64,000 nucleotides of DNA from Cryobacterium sp. N22 (GTDB taxonomy: Bacteria > Actinomycetota > Actinomycetes > Actinomycetales > Microbacteriaceae): positions 46,308-110,307 of the forward strand of contig NZ_PJJP01000028.1 in the NCBI RefSeq assembly GCF_002929555.1, in the 5' to 3' direction. Below the pieces are notes generated by a model. The model made no database searches. It was not told the origin of the DNA and was given only the letters and a program-made list of their open reading frames with translations. Each line of letters starts with the position of its first letter. Within the stretch, counting starts at the first letter, position 1. A program made the translations under genes and the position numbers. Shown here one piece after another: positions 1 to 8,827 of the stretch.

Positions 1-162
1 CTTCACCGCGACGTCGCGACCCAGTGTTTCGTCGCGAGCGCGGTAGACAGAACCCGCGCCGCCTCGACCGATCAGTTCCTGCAACCGGTAGCGTCCGCGC
101 AGGCGCGGTGCCCCGGCATCTGCGGTTTCTGGAGATTGCCCGGCCAGTGTGATGACGTCCAT
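1..162 (-). CDS. Ser/Thr protein kinase, N-terminal fragment
   Basis: The gene runs off the left edge; 54 codons are visible on the minus strand from the ATG at 162. The encoded start of the kinase domain reads [21 protein letters not shown], with the glycine-rich ATP loop, followed by a VAVK at the edge that would hold the catalytic lysine. This is typical of bacterial PknB-type (Hanks) Ser/Thr kinases. An AAAGG Shine-Dalgarno lies 6 nt upstream of the ATG. It lies downstream of, and in the same direction as, the big SARP-STAND regulator, with about 100 bp between them, so a functional link is possible but unproven. C-terminal domains cannot be judged. Confidence 0.88.
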   Translation of the reverse strand, partial: MDVITLAGQSPETADAGAPRLRGRYRLQELIGRGGAGSVYRARDETLGRDVAVK

Positions 163-266
163 AGTGAACCTTTGTTTCGTGGCGCCTCCACCACAGATGG
201 TCCGGCGTATCCACTCTTAGACGCAACTCGAGGCGAATGTGTCACGCCCGACACCAGAATTGACCT

Positions 267-3200
267 TCAATCGCGGCATGCCGGCGCGTAGGGCCGAGCG
301 CCCAGGAGCTCCCCCCACTCCTGCTCGGTCAGTACCCGTCCCGCGACCTGACACGCGCGTTGCTCCCATGCCGCCGGGTCGGCGATGATCACCTGCGTAC
401 TCCCGTCGGATCGTTCAAGAGCCAGGGTGCGTTCACTGCTTTCCGCGCCGACCCCACCCCGCACGACGAACTTGTCGGTGCGAAAGCCCGCCGACCAGTC
501 GCCGAGGTCCCATGTGATGATCGCGCCGTCCTCCCCGGCCGCGACCAGCTCACCGGTCGGCCGGAACTCGACCGCGGTGACCGCGCCGTCGTGATTGCGA
601 AGCGACTCCGCGACGTCGCCGGTCTCGGTGTTGAACACCACGACGCCGGTGCCGGCGGCGACTGCGAGGCGGCTGCCGTCAGGGCTGAAATCGGCCACCG
701 ATGGAAAGTCAGTCAGGGGGATGGTGACGGGCGCTGCGACCCCGGAGGAGTCGACGATGCGCGCCGCGAGTAAGCCATCCCGGACCGCGATCCGACGGCC
801 GTCCGGGCTGACGGCCAGAATCCCGGCGCCGGCGATCTGATCGAGCACGGCACCCGATGCCGTCTCGAACACCACGGTCGGTCCGAATCGGCTGGCGTAC
901 AGCCGCGAACCGTCCGGCGAGAACTTCACCGCGCCGAACTGGCCGACCCACCCGATTGGGGCGGCGAGCTCTGAACCGCTCGCATCCACACTCAGGATTG
1001 TCGGGCCGGACGGGTTCTCCGCCCCGCCTCGCCACAGGGCGACACTCCCGGACGGCTCGAACGGGCGTGCCGCAGCGAGCGCCGCGAACAGGGATCCGTC
1101 GGCGGAGTACTCGACATCCGCCGCCGTCCCATCCAGACCCGCGTAGGTCGTCACGCCCGAGCGTCCTGCATCCGCCAGATCCAGCGTTCCCGTTCGCCCA
1201 CTCGGGCAGGGGAGGCCGCTACACGGGTACGAAGTCGCGCTGTACGCGACGGCGCCCGATGCGGGGTCGACGGCCGATGTCACCAGATTCCCTCCGAACG
1301 GGCCGTACTCGCCGAGCTGCGAGCCGTTGTCGAGATCGAATAGGCGCACATCGTCGTCGCTGTCGATCACCGATGCTCGAGTCCCGTTCTCCGCGATCGA
1401 CATGCTCTCGGCAGCCACTCCGTCTTCCTGGATACGAATGATGCTCGTCAAGCGGGGAGCGCGCGCGAAGACCCGCACGAGATTGACACGTGTTTCAGAA
1501 CTGTCCCAGAGCTGGATGGCCTCGACCGCGAGCAGCAGCGCGCGATCGAAGTGCGGGTCCTCGAGCGCCGACGCGGCGACGCGCCGTGCCTCCGCAACCG
1601 TCGCACGCTCGCCCGCGAGGTTCGTCTGGAAGCCCGCGATGAGGCCCGCCGTGATAGCGAGGATCGCGAGACCCGCCGCGCCGGCCGACACCCAGGAGAG
1701 ACGGCGCACCATCCGGCGCTCCTTCCGGAGCTGTCTTTGAGCGGCCGCGAGTCCCGCGGTCTCCTGCGCTGCCGAAGCGTCGAGGAAGTCTCGCTCGACG
1801 GCCGTGAGTGCGGGATCGCCCGCATCCCGCCAGTGCTGGGCCGCCGTCAGCCGGCCGCCTCGATAGAGCTCGCTTTCGGGTCGTCCCATCGCATCCCAGG
1901 CGGCGGCCGCGGAGCCAAGGTGTCGCATGATCCGCTGGCCCTCGACATCATCCGCGAGCCATTCCCTCAACCGCGGCCACTCCCGTGCCAGCGCCTCGTG
2001 GGAGAGCTGCACCGACTCCTCATCGGTCGTGAGTAGGCGCGCATCGACCAACCGATCGACGATCCTCGCATGGGCGTCGTCGATCGAAATCCGTGAGCGT
2101 TCGATCCGACGGGCTACGACCGAACCGTCAGCGGATGCTTCGACGAGACGGAGAAGGATGTCGCGCAGCAACCGCGTGTCCTCGGCAGGGAGCGCAGTGA
2201 TGACCTCTTCAGCTGTCTTCGCGACGGCGCCCTTGATCTCACCGGACGCCCGATACCCGTCGACGGTCAGGACGCGGCCCTCACGCCTGGACCACACCTG
2301 GCGCAGGGCGTGAGACAGCAGCGGGAGGTTTCGACCGTCGGCGTCGCGTACGAGGACCTCCACGAGGCCCGGCTCCAGGATGAGCCCGGCCCGCTCCGCG
2401 GGCTTCTCGATCACGGTTCGAAGTCCGTCGGGGCCGAGTGCGGTGAGCATGAGCATGTGCGACTGGATGATCTCGGCAAAGCCGTCGTGATCCGCCAGGT
2501 CGCCGAGACGGTCGGCGCGGATTGCAATGACAAGCAGGCCGCGGAAAACCATCCGCGACAGGGCGCCGAAGAACTCCCGAATCTCGGCGGGGTCGTCCGC
2601 GGCGAAGGCGTGTTCGCATTGATCAACGATGAGCAGCGAGTTTCCGGGCGTGAGGCCGATATCGCGCAGAGCATCGATCGGATGCTCGCCTGGCGTCACG
2701 ATGGCGACTTCTCTGCCGCGGGCGATCAGCTCCGCGCCGATCCCGGCCCTGACGAATGAGGACTTGCCGACGCCCGACGAGCCGGTGACGAGCAGCACGC
2801 CGTGCTCCTCGAGCGCTCGCAGCGCCCCGGACAGCTCCCGCTCGCGACCGAAGTATCGCTCGGCGTCCCCAACGCCGGCGGGAGGCAGACCGAAGTACGG
2901 ACACTCGGTACTTCCGGGCCGGAACACCCGGTCGGACAGGAGCGACGGATCTTGCCGGAGGATCGCTTGTTCCAGCTCAGCGAGCTCCGTGCACGGATCC
3001 AGGCCCAGCTCGGAAGCGAGCAGCCCCCGCGCCCTGCGCACGGTGGCGATGGCCTCCGCCTGCCGACCCTGGCGATATTGCGCCACGCTCAGCACAACCC
3101 ATCGCCGCTCCCGCAGCGGAGCTTCGGCGACGCGGGCGCGCGCCAACGCGGCGACCTCCTGAACCTCGCCGGCCTGAAGTCGTGCGTCGAGGAGGAGCTC

Positions 3201-3665
3201 CTCGACCCCCAAACGCATCTCCTCGAGGCGACCGGACTCGATTTGAGCCGGCCCCCAGTCGATGAGCTCGACGAAGGGCTCACCCCGCCACAGCGCGAGC
3301 GCTTCGGAAAACGTATGCGCGGCACGCTCGGGCTCACCGAGCTCCAGTTGCTGGGTGCCCCGCGCAACGAGACGCTCGAACTGTTCGGCGTCGACCGTGA
3401 GGTGCTCCGCAGTCAGCCGGTACCCGAGCGCGGTGGTCTCGATCCGCGCCGGCGCGATCAGCCGGCGCAAGCGCATGATGCATCCCGGAATGACGTGCGA
3501 CCACGAGGCGGGCAGGGTGTCGCCCCAGAGCGCGGCCGCGAGGGACTCGACCGACAGGGATTCACCGAGACGGACCGTGAGCGCACCCAGCACCGCACGA
3601 TCACGCGGAGCGAGCGGAATCCGGCCCTCGTCGAGAGTCAGGGATCCAAGGACTCGTATCTCCAT
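267..3665 (-). CDS. SARP-type regulator with BTAD, STAND ATPase, membrane segment and WD40-like C-terminus
   Basis: 1132 aa multidomain protein. Residues 1-90 form an OmpR-type winged-helix DNA-binding domain and about 90-245 a bacterial transcriptional activation (BTAD) domain, the AfsR/SARP pair. A STAND-type P-loop ATPase follows: Walker A GSSGVGKSS near 295, Walker B LLIVDQCE near 344. Residues about 655-679 are a clear hydrophobic helix just after basic residues. The C-terminal third has degenerate WD40 blades (repeated FSPDGSRL-like motifs). SARP proteins activate neighbouring promoters; the ATPase and propeller probably sense a ligand or partner. If the helix spans the membrane, the propeller would be outside the cell. 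The divergent promoter region carries 11-bp-spaced repeats, the classic SARP operator layout. Confidence 0.9.
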   Translation of the reverse strand: MEIRVLGSLTLDEGRIPLAPRDRAVLGALTVRLGESLSVESLAAALWGDTLPASWSHVIPGCIMRLRRLIAPARIETTALGYRLTAEHLTVDAEQFERLVARGTQQLELGEPERAAHTFSEALALWRGEPFVELIDWGPAQIESGRLEEMRLGVEELLLDARLQAGEVQEVAALARARVAEAPLRERRWVVLSVAQYRQGRQAEAIATVRRARGLLASELGLDPCTELAELEQAILRQDPSLLSDRVFRPGSTECPYFGLPPAGVGDAERYFGRERELSGALRALEEHGVLLVTGSSGVGKSSFVRAGIGAELIARGREVAIVTPGEHPIDALRDIGLTPGNSLLIVDQCEHAFAADDPAEIREFFGALSRMVFRGLLVIAIRADRLGDLADHDGFAEIIQSHMLMLTALGPDGLRTVIEKPAERAGLILEPGLVEVLVRDADGRNLPLLSHALRQVWSRREGRVLTVDGYRASGEIKGAVAKTAEEVITALPAEDTRLLRDILLRLVEASADGSVVARRIERSRISIDDAHARIVDRLVDARLLTTDEESVQLSHEALAREWPRLREWLADDVEGQRIMRHLGSAAAAWDAMGRPESELYRGGRLTAAQHWRDAGDPALTAVERDFLDASAAQETAGLAAAQRQLRKERRMVRRLSWVSAGAAGLAILAITAGLIAGFQTNLAGERATVAEARRVAASALEDPHFDRALLLAVEAIQLWDSSETRVNLVRVFARAPRLTSIIRIQEDGVAAESMSIAENGTRASVIDSDDDVRLFDLDNGSQLGEYGPFGGNLVTSAVDPASGAVAYSATSYPCSGLPCPSGRTGTLDLADAGRSGVTTYAGLDGTAADVEYSADGSLFAALAAARPFEPSGSVALWRGGAENPSGPTILSVDASGSELAAPIGWVGQFGAVKFSPDGSRLYASRFGPTVVFETASGAVLDQIAGAGILAVSPDGRRIAVRDGLLAARIVDSSGVAAPVTIPLTDFPSVADFSPDGSRLAVAAGTGVVVFNTETGDVAESLRNHDGAVTAVEFRPTGELVAAGEDGAIITWDLGDWSAGFRTDKFVVRGGVGAESSERTLALERSDGSTQVIIADPAAWEQRACQVAGRVLTEQEWGELLGARPYAPACRD

Positions 3666-3703
3666 GACGCCACTGTGCGCTCGCCTCCGACATCAGTCAA
3701 GAC

Positions 3704-3759
3704 GGCCGATATCGGGCCGATATTGAGCGGATGGGCTCCGGTATCCGACTGATATCGGC
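3704..3759. promoter_or_regulatory. Putative SARP operator in the divergent promoter region
   Basis: GGCCGATAT occurs at 3704 and again at 3715, a spacing of exactly 11 bp, and an inverted copy (GATATCGGC) lies at 3751-3759. Direct heptamer repeats at 11-bp spacing are the known binding pattern of SARP regulators. The site lies between the SARP gene (start 3665) and the divergent lipoprotein gene (start 3818), so it could serve either or both. Binding is inferred, not shown. Confidence 0.55.
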
Positions 3760-3817
3760 TTGTCCTTTACTGGCTAAGAGGCCATCGCGCTGCACGGTCG
3801 AACGAGAGGATCCCGAC

Positions 3818-4543
3818 ATGTTGGCATCATCCCGGCGCACCCGCGCCACCCGTCTGCCGCGCTCGCCGCTGGCGGGTCTCGTAATCGCGTTGCTGGCGTG
3901 CGTCGGCCTCTCGGCCTGCACGACGACCGACGAGTCGCCGCCCCCCGCACCGACCGCAGAGGCTGACACGGCCGCACCGCTGCCGGAGGGCGGCGACATC
4001 GGCGCGGGCACGTATCTCGTGACCGGCTTCACGGTGCCCTTTGAGGTGACTGTTCCAGAGGGCTGGCAATCGTTTGGCTGGGGTGTTCTCAAGGAGCAGG
4101 CGGGCGAGTGGGCGGTCTTCGTGAATTTCGGAAACCCCGGTTTTGTGCCGACGGACGCCTGCGCCTGGCAAGGCGCGCTCGTCGCGGTGGACCCGTCTCC
4201 TGAGGCCTATGTCGATGCGATGACCGCGCAGGCTTCAACGGAGACCACTCCTCCAGTGGAGGTCGTGATGGGCGACTATTCAGGCTTCGAGTTCGATTAC
4301 CGGGTCGAGAGCGATCTCGACATTACCGAGTGCGACCAGGTGCACGTCTGCCTCTGGTCGGATCTGGCGGACGAGTGCGCACGCTGGTACTCAATGACGA
4401 GTGAGCGCGAGACCGAGCGGGTGCTCGACCTGAATGGCGAGCTTGCACTGATCGCAGTGGGCGAGTTCGTATCGGTCGGTCCGGAGTTGACGAAAGAGGC
4501 GCGCGCCGTCTTCGATTCGATCGAGTTCGCACCCGAAGAGTGA
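3818..4543 (+). CDS. Secreted lipoprotein of unknown function
   Basis: 241 aa from the ATG at 3818, chosen because a GAGAGGA Shine-Dalgarno lies 7 nt upstream; an earlier in-frame start at 3731 would add a tail with no signal function. A basic N-terminus (RRTRATRLPR) is followed by a hydrophobic stretch and the lipobox LSAC, so the mature protein should begin at a lipidated cysteine on the outer face of the membrane. A Thr/Pro/Ala-rich linker follows. The rest contains four further cysteines and no domain I recognise. It is transcribed divergently from the SARP regulator across the putative operator and may be its target. It is followed 33 nt later by the DinB-type polymerase. Confidence 0.75.
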   Translation: MLASSRRTRATRLPRSPLAGLVIALLACVGLSACTTTDESPPPAPTAEADTAAPLPEGGDIGAGTYLVTGFTVPFEVTVPEGWQSFGWGVLKEQAGEWAVFVNFGNPGFVPTDACAWQGALVAVDPSPEAYVDAMTAQASTETTPPVEVVMGDYSGFEFDYRVESDLDITECDQVHVCLWSDLADECARWYSMTSERETERVLDLNGELALIAVGEFVSVGPELTKEARAVFDSIEFAPEE

Positions 4544-4576
4544 CCCGGTTCGGCTGGGTCAGGGCAGACTGGCGGC

Positions 4577-5650
4577 GTGAGCGGATTCCGGTGGGTACTG
4601 CACGTCGATCTCGACCAGTTCATTGCTGCGGTCGAGGTGCTCCGGCGACCGGAGCTTGCGGGCAGGCCGGTCATCGTCGGCGGTCGGGGCGATCCCACGG
4701 AACGAGCTGTGGTGTCGACCGCCTCCTATGAAGCCAGGGCGTTCGGCGTGGGTTCCGGAATGCCCCTGCGCATTGCGGCCCGGAAGGTGCCCGACGCTGT
4801 GATCCTGCCGGTTGATCAGGAGGCCTACCTTGCGGCGTCGGAAACGGTGATGGCTACTCTGCGTGCGCAACCCGGCGTCACCGTGCAGGTGCTGGGTTGG
4901 GATGAAGCCTTTATGGGTATTGAGACAGAGAATCCGGAAGCCATCGCCCGGCAGGTGCAGGCCGCTGTTCTGGAACGAACTCAGCTGCATTGCAGTGTGG
5001 GCATCGGCGACACCCTGGTTCGAGCCAAGGTCGCCACCGGTTTTGCCAAGCCGGCCGGCGTTTTCCGTCTCACGGCGGGGAACTGGAGCGACGTCATGGG
5101 CAGCCGGCCCACGAGGGACCTGTGGGGCGTGGGTACCAAAGTGTCGGGCCGGCTGGCGAAACTCGGCATCAACACCGTCGCCGAGCTCGCCGCGAGCGAC
5201 CCCCAAGACCTGGTCCCAGAATTCGGGCCCAAGATGGGGCCGTGGTACGCGGAGCTCGGACGCGGGGACGGCGCCGGCGTTGTGGACGACACCCCGTGGG
5301 TTGCCCGCGGGCATAGCCGGGAGACCACCTTCCAGCGCGACCTGACCGACCCCGCCCAGGTGGACGACGCCGTGCGGGAGCTGACAGCGCGGGTCCTGGA
5401 GGATGTTCTGGCGGAGGGGCGGCCCGTCATCGGGCTGACCCTCAAGATCCGTTACGCGCCGTTCGTCACCACGACCCGCGCGAGAAAGATCCCCGTCACG
5501 TCCGACGGTAACGAAATCCTCGCGGGTGCCCTGGGCCTCGCGGCCGGAATCGAAGCGGGCCGACCGATCCGGCTCCTGGGCCTGCGGGCCGAACTGGCGA
5601 TGCCCGACGATGCCCGAAAAGGCCATACGCCGACGCGTGGCGGTTGGTGA
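4577..5650 (+). CDS. dinB2: Y-family DNA polymerase, DinB2-like, with Ile at the steric gate
   Basis: 357 aa from a GTG start. Y-family motifs are clear: HVDLDQFIAAVE near residue 9 (metal ligands D11 and probably D13), the conserved SYEARAFGV, and a WDEAF motif supplying the second catalytic Asp-Glu pair. Helix-hairpin-helix and little-finger regions follow. The pattern of these motifs resembles mycobacterial DinB2 (Rv3056-like) more than standard DinB. The residue that normally excludes ribonucleotides (Phe or Tyr; Leu in mycobacterial DinB2) is Ile16 here. I see no obvious C-terminal beta-clamp motif. Role: probably translesion synthesis, with likely relaxed sugar discrimination. The family call is firm; the ribonucleotide use is inference. 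Confidence 0.9.
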   Translation: MSGFRWVLHVDLDQFIAAVEVLRRPELAGRPVIVGGRGDPTERAVVSTASYEARAFGVGSGMPLRIAARKVPDAVILPVDQEAYLAASETVMATLRAQPGVTVQVLGWDEAFMGIETENPEAIARQVQAAVLERTQLHCSVGIGDTLVRAKVATGFAKPAGVFRLTAGNWSDVMGSRPTRDLWGVGTKVSGRLAKLGINTVAELAASDPQDLVPEFGPKMGPWYAELGRGDGAGVVDDTPWVARGHSRETTFQRDLTDPAQVDDAVRELTARVLEDVLAEGRPVIGLTLKIRYAPFVTTTRARKIPVTSDGNEILAGALGLAAGIEAGRPIRLLGLRAELAMPDDARKGHTPTRGGW

Positions 5651-5673
5651 CGGCGCTCGCGAAGCCGATGCCG

Positions 5674-6078
5674 TCAGGCCGAGAGCCTCTGCACGAGACG
5701 GATCAGGTAACCATCAGGGTCCTGAGCCAGATACTCGAGCTGCACCCACGGCCCGTCAGCGGTGTCGTAGCTACTCTCGGTTAGTTCACGGAAGGGTCTG
5801 ACGCCCAAACCGGCGAGACGATCGCTTGCGGCGTGCACATCCAGGATTTCGATCTGCAAGTTGACCCCCGCCCCTCGCGACCCGTCGAGAGACCCAGTGA
5901 CCCACGCCTCCTGGTGATCCTCTTCGAGCATCAGCTGAGCCCCGTGGAGGTCCAAGTAGGCGAACGATGGATCGGAGCGTGTGTAGGCCACTGAGAAACC
6001 AACTCCCCGTACGTAGAAGTTGAGACTCGTTGCGAGGTCCCGAACAGATAATTCCGGGACAAGCGGGTTGTTTTTCAT
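5674..6078 (-). CDS. VOC superfamily (glyoxalase/bleomycin-resistance-like) protein
   Basis: 134 aa from the ATG at 6078, with GGGGAAG upstream; the open frame extends further but lacks family similarity. It opens with the VOC pattern PELSVRDLATSLNFYVRGVGF and ends with EYLAQDPDGYLIRLVQ, the usual glutamate-containing final strand of bleomycin-resistance-like proteins. Length and pattern match single-unit proteins that dimerise to make the active site. Such proteins either bind a glycopeptide-type drug or catalyse metal-dependent chemistry; substrate cannot be told. It converges on the polymerase gene, with 23 bp between the two stop codons. Confidence 0.82.
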   Translation of the reverse strand: MKNNPLVPELSVRDLATSLNFYVRGVGFSVAYTRSDPSFAYLDLHGAQLMLEEDHQEAWVTGSLDGSRGAGVNLQIEILDVHAASDRLAGLGVRPFRELTESSYDTADGPWVQLEYLAQDPDGYLIRLVQRLSA

Positions 6079-6339
6079 ACGTTCATCTTCCCCGTGTCTG
6101 AGCGACCTGGTTGGCAGGCAATGTCTCGCGACCAGGGGTTGTGGGGCACGTCGGTTGAGGTACTGAGGTACGCGTTGACCGGTGTCGGCCATATCGTGGC
6201 GACGTTTAGTGCTGCTATGTAATGGTGTCCATATGACCGTTCACCCACCGTTGGCCGACGCGGGCTGCAAGGCAGGCGCCGTAGCTGGCACGTTCTCAAT
6301 GGGGATCGCGCTTGGCGCTGTTTCTGGAGCAACGTCGCC

Positions 6340-6394
6340 GGCGTAGATCAGTCCCACGCAGAACTGATCTACGCCATAGCGTCGCGTGTGGGAC
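6340..6394. other. Interlocked inverted repeats in the 6079-6545 gap
   Basis: The 467-bp stretch between the VOC and SDR genes has no convincing gene. It holds a perfect 13-bp inverted repeat (GGCGTAGATCAGT at 6340-6352 and its complement at 6363-6375, 10-nt loop). The loop sequence GTCCCAC (6351-6357) is in turn complementary to GTGGGAC at 6388-6394. Two interlocked stems of this kind could form a pseudoknot in RNA, or be protein-binding sites. There is no T-run, so a simple terminator is unlikely. Confidence 0.4.
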
Positions 6395-6545
6395 CCGGCC
6401 CGCGAGGTAGGGGACAGGCTCAGGTTCGACAGTTCCTCTCGTTGGTTGCATCGAACACGCGTACATCATTGCGCATCCGAGCACCCCATTTCGCGACGAT
6501 TTCCGGCGACCTCTGGGTCGCTAGATGCCGAGCAAGTGCGTGACT

Positions 6546-7271
6546 TTAGCCGAGCTGTGCAAGGAGGCCGTCGTAGAAGACCTTCGGGTCATCCGCCAGG
6601 GAAGCCTTGACCATGGCACTCCAGTCGTCGACGATGACCTCGATCAAGCCCACGGCCAGGCCATCGAGAGTTGCCTTGGCTACCTGGCGCGGGTGAATCA
6701 TCGCGCCTTCGTAGCCAGCCATGATGTCTGTATCGGCCGCGCCGAGGTGCACGCCCTGGACCAGCGTGTGCTGCTCGGCAAGTTCCATGCGCACCGCGTT
6801 GGTCATGTTCCACTCCGCGGCTTTGGCGACGCCGTATGCGCCATTTCCGGGGGCCTGGAACCACGACAGGGCCGACAGCACATTACTGATGGATCCGCCG
6901 CCGTTCGCGGCGAGCACCGGCGCGAACTCGCGAATTACGTCGAGTGTGCCCCAGAAGTGGGTGTCGATTTCGCGGTGGATTGCCGAGAGATCTCCGGTGA
7001 CCAAGGTGGTGCCGGTGGATATTCCGGCGTTGTTGATCAACAGCGTGACATCGGTGGCCGCCCGAGCCGCAGCCACAACGGAGTTGTGGTCAGTGATGTC
7101 CAGCTGAAGCACCTCGACGCCCGGGATGTCGAGGGACTCCACACGCCTCGACGTTGCGTAGACCTTCTTGACGCCACGTTCCTTGAGCTCTTCGACGAAC
7201 TGACGCCCGATGCCTCGATTGGCTCCGGTGACAAGTGCAACCTGGTCGGTGAAATTCACAGTGGTTCTCAT
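6546..7271 (-). CDS. Short-chain dehydrogenase/reductase (SDR)
   Basis: 241 aa from the ATG at 7271; the in-frame GTG at 7259, with AAGGGA 12 nt upstream, is an alternative start. Classical SDR features: the nucleotide-binding TGANRGIG near the N-terminus, the NNAG motif in the middle, and an active site with Ser, then YGVAK. The enzyme should be a soluble NAD(P)(H)-dependent oxidoreductase of a small carbonyl or alcohol substrate. It is divergent from a MerR regulator 78 bp away, with a palindromic operator in between, so its expression is probably controlled by that regulator. The substrate is unknown. Confidence 0.88.
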   Translation of the reverse strand: MRTTVNFTDQVALVTGANRGIGRQFVEELKERGVKKVYATSRRVESLDIPGVEVLQLDITDHNSVVAAARAATDVTLLINNAGISTGTTLVTGDLSAIHREIDTHFWGTLDVIREFAPVLAANGGGSISNVLSALSWFQAPGNGAYGVAKAAEWNMTNAVRMELAEQHTLVQGVHLGAADTDIMAGYEGAMIHPRQVAKATLDGLAVGLIEVIVDDWSAMVKASLADDPKVFYDGLLAQLG

Positions 7272-7321
7272 TCCCTTGGCGGTCAGCACGTTTGGCTGAC
7301 CTGACTCGAGCTACACTAAGA

Positions 7322-7339
7322 CTTGACGTTGACGTGAAG
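7322..7339. promoter_or_regulatory. Putative MerR-family operator between the SDR and merR genes
   Basis: CTTGACGT and ACGTGAAG, separated by TG, form an 18-bp inverted repeat with one mismatch. It sits in the 78-bp divergent region, 10 bp before the MerR start codon. MerR proteins bind such dyads between -35 and -10 elements and untwist the promoter. The dyad overlaps the ribosome-binding region of the regulator gene, which suggests autoregulation. Confidence 0.6.
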
Positions 7340-7349
7340 GGCAAGTCCC

Positions 7350-7793
7350 ATGACAAAAATAGTTGAAAGAGCACATCTGCGAATCGGCGATGTTGCTGGC
7401 GAAGCGGGGGTGAGTACCCGCGCATTGCGCTACTACGAAGAACAATTTCTTCTGACCCCTGAACGCACCTCAAGCGGGCAGCGTATTTACGGTGAGAACG
7501 CAGTGGACCGGGTCCGCCTGATTCAGCAGTTGTATGCCGCCGGCCTGTCCAGCCGTACGATTCGTGCGGTACTCCCGTGTGTCGACTCAGGACACGCCAC
7601 CCCAGATATCCTCGATGTTCTCGTGGCCGAACGAGAACGGATGTCGGTCGGCATATCCGATCTAGAACAGGCGCGAGCGCAGCTGGACCGCATCATCATG
7701 CTCACCCGGGGTGACGGGCCAGACGACTGTCAGGCCCTCAAAAAGGAACAGAGCGATGCCCCAGAAAAGGCCAGAGTCGTTGTCGACGCCTGA
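7350..7793 (+). CDS. MerR-family transcriptional regulator
   Basis: 147 aa from ATG with GAAGGG just upstream. The N-terminal winged helix is clear: LRIGDVAGEAGVSTRALRYYEE, then SGQRIYGENAVDRVRLI, the standard MerR signature. A coiled-coil dimerisation helix follows (about residues 80-115) and the C-terminus is short, about 30 residues, with a single Cys near the end. It should act as a dimeric activator/repressor on the divergent SDR gene and its own promoter through the dyad at 7322-7339. The inducer is unknown; a metal role is not supported by any cysteine cluster. Confidence 0.9.
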   Translation: MTKIVERAHLRIGDVAGEAGVSTRALRYYEEQFLLTPERTSSGQRIYGENAVDRVRLIQQLYAAGLSSRTIRAVLPCVDSGHATPDILDVLVAERERMSVGISDLEQARAQLDRIIMLTRGDGPDDCQALKKEQSDAPEKARVVVDA

Positions 7794-7931
7794 TGGTCCC
7801 GCCTTTCCGGGCTGACGATGACCATGCGGGACTAAACGTCGCCGACCGTTAGTGAACTACTCGACCAAGCAGGGCACTGATGGCCGCCCGTTATTTTGTC
7901 CAGTGTCAGGACCGCCTAGCGATCAGGTGAA

Positions 7932-8666
7932 TCACCTGGCCGGTGGCGGGGGTAGCGGCCGCCGCGGCAGGTGACTTTGGACGTCGTGGTCGGTTAGCTC
8001 TACAGGGAGCACGTCTGCGCCGCGCAGCCCTAAGTCCACAAGAAATGCGTGAACCTCATACGGCCCGGCATGCGCGTCATCCCACTGGCCAGCATCGATA
8101 ACAACCCGCACCCGCGCGTACTCGCCTGGGTCCAGCGGTAATGCAGGATACTGTCCGGCGACGTACCCGAAATAGACTCCCGGGGCAGGCCCGCCTGGTT
8201 GGCGAAGCGCCGCGAACACCATGAAGGAGTCTCCCTGAGGCAACCAGCGTTCCCCTCCAGCGTTGACGATATCGATCGCGAGCAGGTCCAGATCGGGCGC
8301 CTCGCGGGTGACGGCCGGCCACCGCAAAGATAGCCCGCCGGCACGGTCTCTTATGCTGGGCCGGCGACGCTGCAAAGTGGGATGCAGCGCGAGAAGACGC
8401 GGCCCTGGCTCGCCCTGGCTCGGCCGAATCTGGCCAAGGCGCCACCACTGACCGTCGTCATCTGTTGGAGCGCCGATAGTCGCGACCTCACCGTTCACTG
8501 AGGTGAGCACACGCCATCCCAAACGAGGAGTGTCCGTCGGCATCGCCCCTCTGAGCTCCACATTGAGCTCAGTGAGCATCACATCAAGCTCGATGCCATT
8601 CTGCGCCAGCACACTAGTTTCGACCGCGATCATTCCGATTTGTGGTCTCTCGTCCAACGGCTCCAT
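7932..8666 (-). CDS. Hypothetical protein
   Basis: 244 aa from the ATG at 8666; a TTG start at 8708 is also possible. I do not recognise the family. The sequence has no signal peptide and no membrane segment, and it reads like a beta-rich soluble protein (many V, L, G, D, with segments such as GVYFGYVAGQYPALPLDPGEYARVRV). The C-terminus is proline-rich (RRPLPPPPAR). The 138-bp gap before it from the MerR gene holds nothing evident. The first recombinase-type site (8828) lies upstream of this gene, so it marks the outer edge of the accessory region. Confidence 0.6.
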   Translation of the reverse strand: MEPLDERPQIGMIAVETSVLAQNGIELDVMLTELNVELRGAMPTDTPRLGWRVLTSVNGEVATIGAPTDDDGQWWRLGQIRPSQGEPGPRLLALHPTLQRRRPSIRDRAGGLSLRWPAVTREAPDLDLLAIDIVNAGGERWLPQGDSFMVFAALRQPGGPAPGVYFGYVAGQYPALPLDPGEYARVRVVIDAGQWDDAHAGPYEVHAFLVDLGLRGADVLPVELTDHDVQSHLPRRPLPPPPAR

Positions 8667-8827
8667 ACCCTTATGGTCACACGCGGTTCGACATGCATCG
8701 ATAACCAATTCGGACTCGTCCCGCGTGAATGGGCAGTGGTCGACGGAGCTTTGACTAGGTAGTCAGCGCCGACGCCTCTTATCGAGCGGAACCATGCCCC
8801 GAGGCTCGGCGTTCGACACGGCCGGCC

